From positions 1-5,680 of the forward strand of contig JAIROH010000204.1 of assembly GCA_031257595.1 (NCBI GenBank): a stretch of 5,680 nucleotides of DNA, written 5' to 3'. Source of the stretch: Treponema sp. (GTDB lineage: Bacteria; Spirochaetota; Spirochaetia; Treponematales; Breznakiellaceae). Positions 4,782-5,680 of this stretch are shown piece by piece (positions within the stretch are counted from its first letter, which is position 1; each line of letters begins with the position of its first letter). Both the position numbers and the translations under genes were made by a program. Under the pieces are notes generated by a model that worked only from the letters and a program-made list of their open reading frames with translations, made no database searches and had not been told where the DNA came from.

Positions 4782-5506
4782 AAGAACGCAGGGCCTTAAT
4801 TCTCGCGAAGAAGGAACTTTATTCGTTTTCCTACACGCCGGCTTTTTACGGCGTCGCGCTTTTCTTTACGCTGTTTTGTTCGATCTGGCTTTTCTATGTT
4901 CAGCGTTTCTTTACGATGAACCAGGCGACCCTCCGGCCTTTTTTCGCGGCCTTTCCCGTGGCCTTTATCCTGGTTGTCCCGATGATTACGATGAAAAGCT
5001 GGGCCGAAGAACGCAAGCTCGGCAGCATGGAACTGCTGCTTACCCTGCCGTTTTCCGAATGGGACCTCGTGCTGGGAAAATTTATCGCGGCGATGGCGGA
5101 AATCGCCGTTTTGCTTGTCCTGACCCTGCCCGTGCCGTTAAGCGTTATTGGCCTGGGCCGCTTTGACGCGGGGGCCATAGCCGGGGAATACTTCGGCGCG
5201 CTGCTTTTGGGTTCTTCGGCTTCCGCGCTGGGACTTTTGCTTTCGTCGCTTTCAAAAAACCAGGCGGGGGCCTTTCTGGGCAGCGCCGCGGTTCTTGTCG
5301 TTACGATGCTGATAAACAATATAAGCGCCGGGATGAATCTTCCCCAGGTAATGACCGGGGTGATTAACTTTCTTTCCCTGTCGTTTCATTTTGAAAGCTT
5401 TTCCAGGGGAATCATCGACACAAGGGATCTTGGGTTCTTTATCGTCAGTACCGTTTTGTTTCTTTTTCTCAATACCCGTGTGATTCTTTTCAGGAAGTGG
5501 AGGTAG
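4778..5506 (+). CDS. ABC-2 type permease, GldF-like
   Basis: This is the membrane subunit (242 residues) partnering the preceding ATPase. Hydrophobic segments suggest six membrane spans at roughly residues 21-41, 54-72, 103-125, 135-157, 162-182 and 216-233. Between the second and third spans lies the conserved ABC-2 segment PMITMKSWAEERKLGSMELLLTLP (68-91), which in this family contacts the ATPase and then leads into a 'sewdlvlGKF' stretch. The size and layout match the GldF/NosY-type permeases of about 240 residues. The ATG overlaps the ATPase stop (ATGA), with AAGGGAG at 4764-4770 as ribosome site and a 7-base spacer. A GldG-like gene follows two bases after the stop. In gliding Bacteroidetes, GldF, GldA and GldG form one complex. 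In spirochetes, which do not glide this way, the role is unknown. Confidence 0.88.
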   Translation: MKERRALILAKKELYSFSYTPAFYGVALFFTLFCSIWLFYVQRFFTMNQATLRPFFAAFPVAFILVVPMITMKSWAEERKLGSMELLLTLPFSEWDLVLGKFIAAMAEIAVLLVLTLPVPLSVIGLGRFDAGAIAGEYFGALLLGSSASALGLLLSSLSKNQAGAFLGSAAVLVVTMLINNISAGMNLPQVMTGVINFLSLSFHFESFSRGIIDTRDLGFFIVSTVLFLFLNTRVILFRKWR

Positions 5507-5508
5507 GA

Positions 5509-5680
5509 ATGACAAAGAAACAGCAAAGCATCGTTACCGTTTTGAGCGTTGTTATTATGACACTTCTCCTTCTTGTTTCGGGAAGGATATGGACCAGGAT
5601 TGACGTAAGCTCGCGCAAGGCTTTTACGCTGGCCCCGGTTTCCCGGAATCTGTATAACGAAATCGCCGAACTGGTGCGGA
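5509..5680 (+). CDS. GldG-like ABC-system auxiliary protein, N-terminal part (cut by window end)
   Basis: The ATG at 5509 is preceded by GTGGAGG (5497-5503) and lies two bases after the permease stop. The frame stays open to the window end (57 codons). The peptide has a short basic start (MTKKQQ), one hydrophobic segment at about residues 8-23 (IVTVLSVVIMTLLLLV), then TRIDVSSRKAFTLAPVSRNLYNEI. The pattern 'R-D-(T/S)..K-(A/R)-(Y/F)-TL...S' straight after an N-terminal anchor is characteristic of GldG-family proteins of Gld-type ABC systems, whose large domain is extracytoplasmic. The call rests on this motif plus context, as only the first tenth or so of the expected protein is visible. By family habit, a DUF4340-type gene often follows, but that is outside the window. 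Confidence 0.75.
   Translation, partial: MTKKQQSIVTVLSVVIMTLLLLVSGRIWTRIDVSSRKAFTLAPVSRNLYNEIAELVR

Noticed and set aside
4900..5319. 139-codon open frame on the minus strand
   Set aside because: It is antisense to the permease. Ser/Arg/Pro-rich composition is typical of the complement of membrane-protein codons.

Overview
The window looks like a stretch of spirochete chromosome, most likely from a Treponema-type bacterium such as a termite-gut treponeme. That assignment is an inference. It rests on the spirochete-like look of the RNase Z (LGCGGMMPLP start, SHTHADHVTGIPG motif) and on a TPR protein, a tartrate-dehydratase-type hydro-lyase and a Gld-like ABC exporter lying together. No sequence search was possible. 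All recognisable genes are on the + strand, and packing is tight except for one 189-base gap.

Layout. Bases 1-636 hold the 3' part of a TPR-repeat protein (5' end cut off by the window). Bases 637-2635 hold a three-gene unit: ttdA (alpha subunit of a class I Fe-S hydro-lyase closely resembling E. coli L(+)-tartrate dehydratase), a small GlcG/HbpS-family (DUF336) protein, and ttdB (beta subunit). The DUF336 gene therefore sits between the two subunits of one enzyme. Bases 2636-2824 are non-coding. They contain a hairpin just after ttdB, a good sigma70-type promoter candidate, and an array of three hairpins built from shared modules that would form the 5' leader of the next transcript. Bases 2825-5680 hold rnz (RNase Z), an ABC ATPase, an ABC-2 permease and the beginning of a GldG-like protein, all closely spaced or overlapping.

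How the genes work together. TtdA and TtdB should form one oxygen-sensitive [4Fe-4S] enzyme dehydrating tartrate (or hydrating fumarate). The DUF336 protein is probably co-translated with them, but its role there is unknown. RNase Z matures tRNA 3' ends. The ATPase, permease and GldG-like protein form a GldA/GldF/GldG-type ABC system whose substrate is unknown outside the gliding Bacteroidetes. Its last genes continue beyond the window.

The most interesting parts are the modular hairpin array between promoter and rnz, with mutually exclusive pairings, and the DUF336 gene inserted inside the hydro-lyase operon, next to a 14-base tandem duplication.
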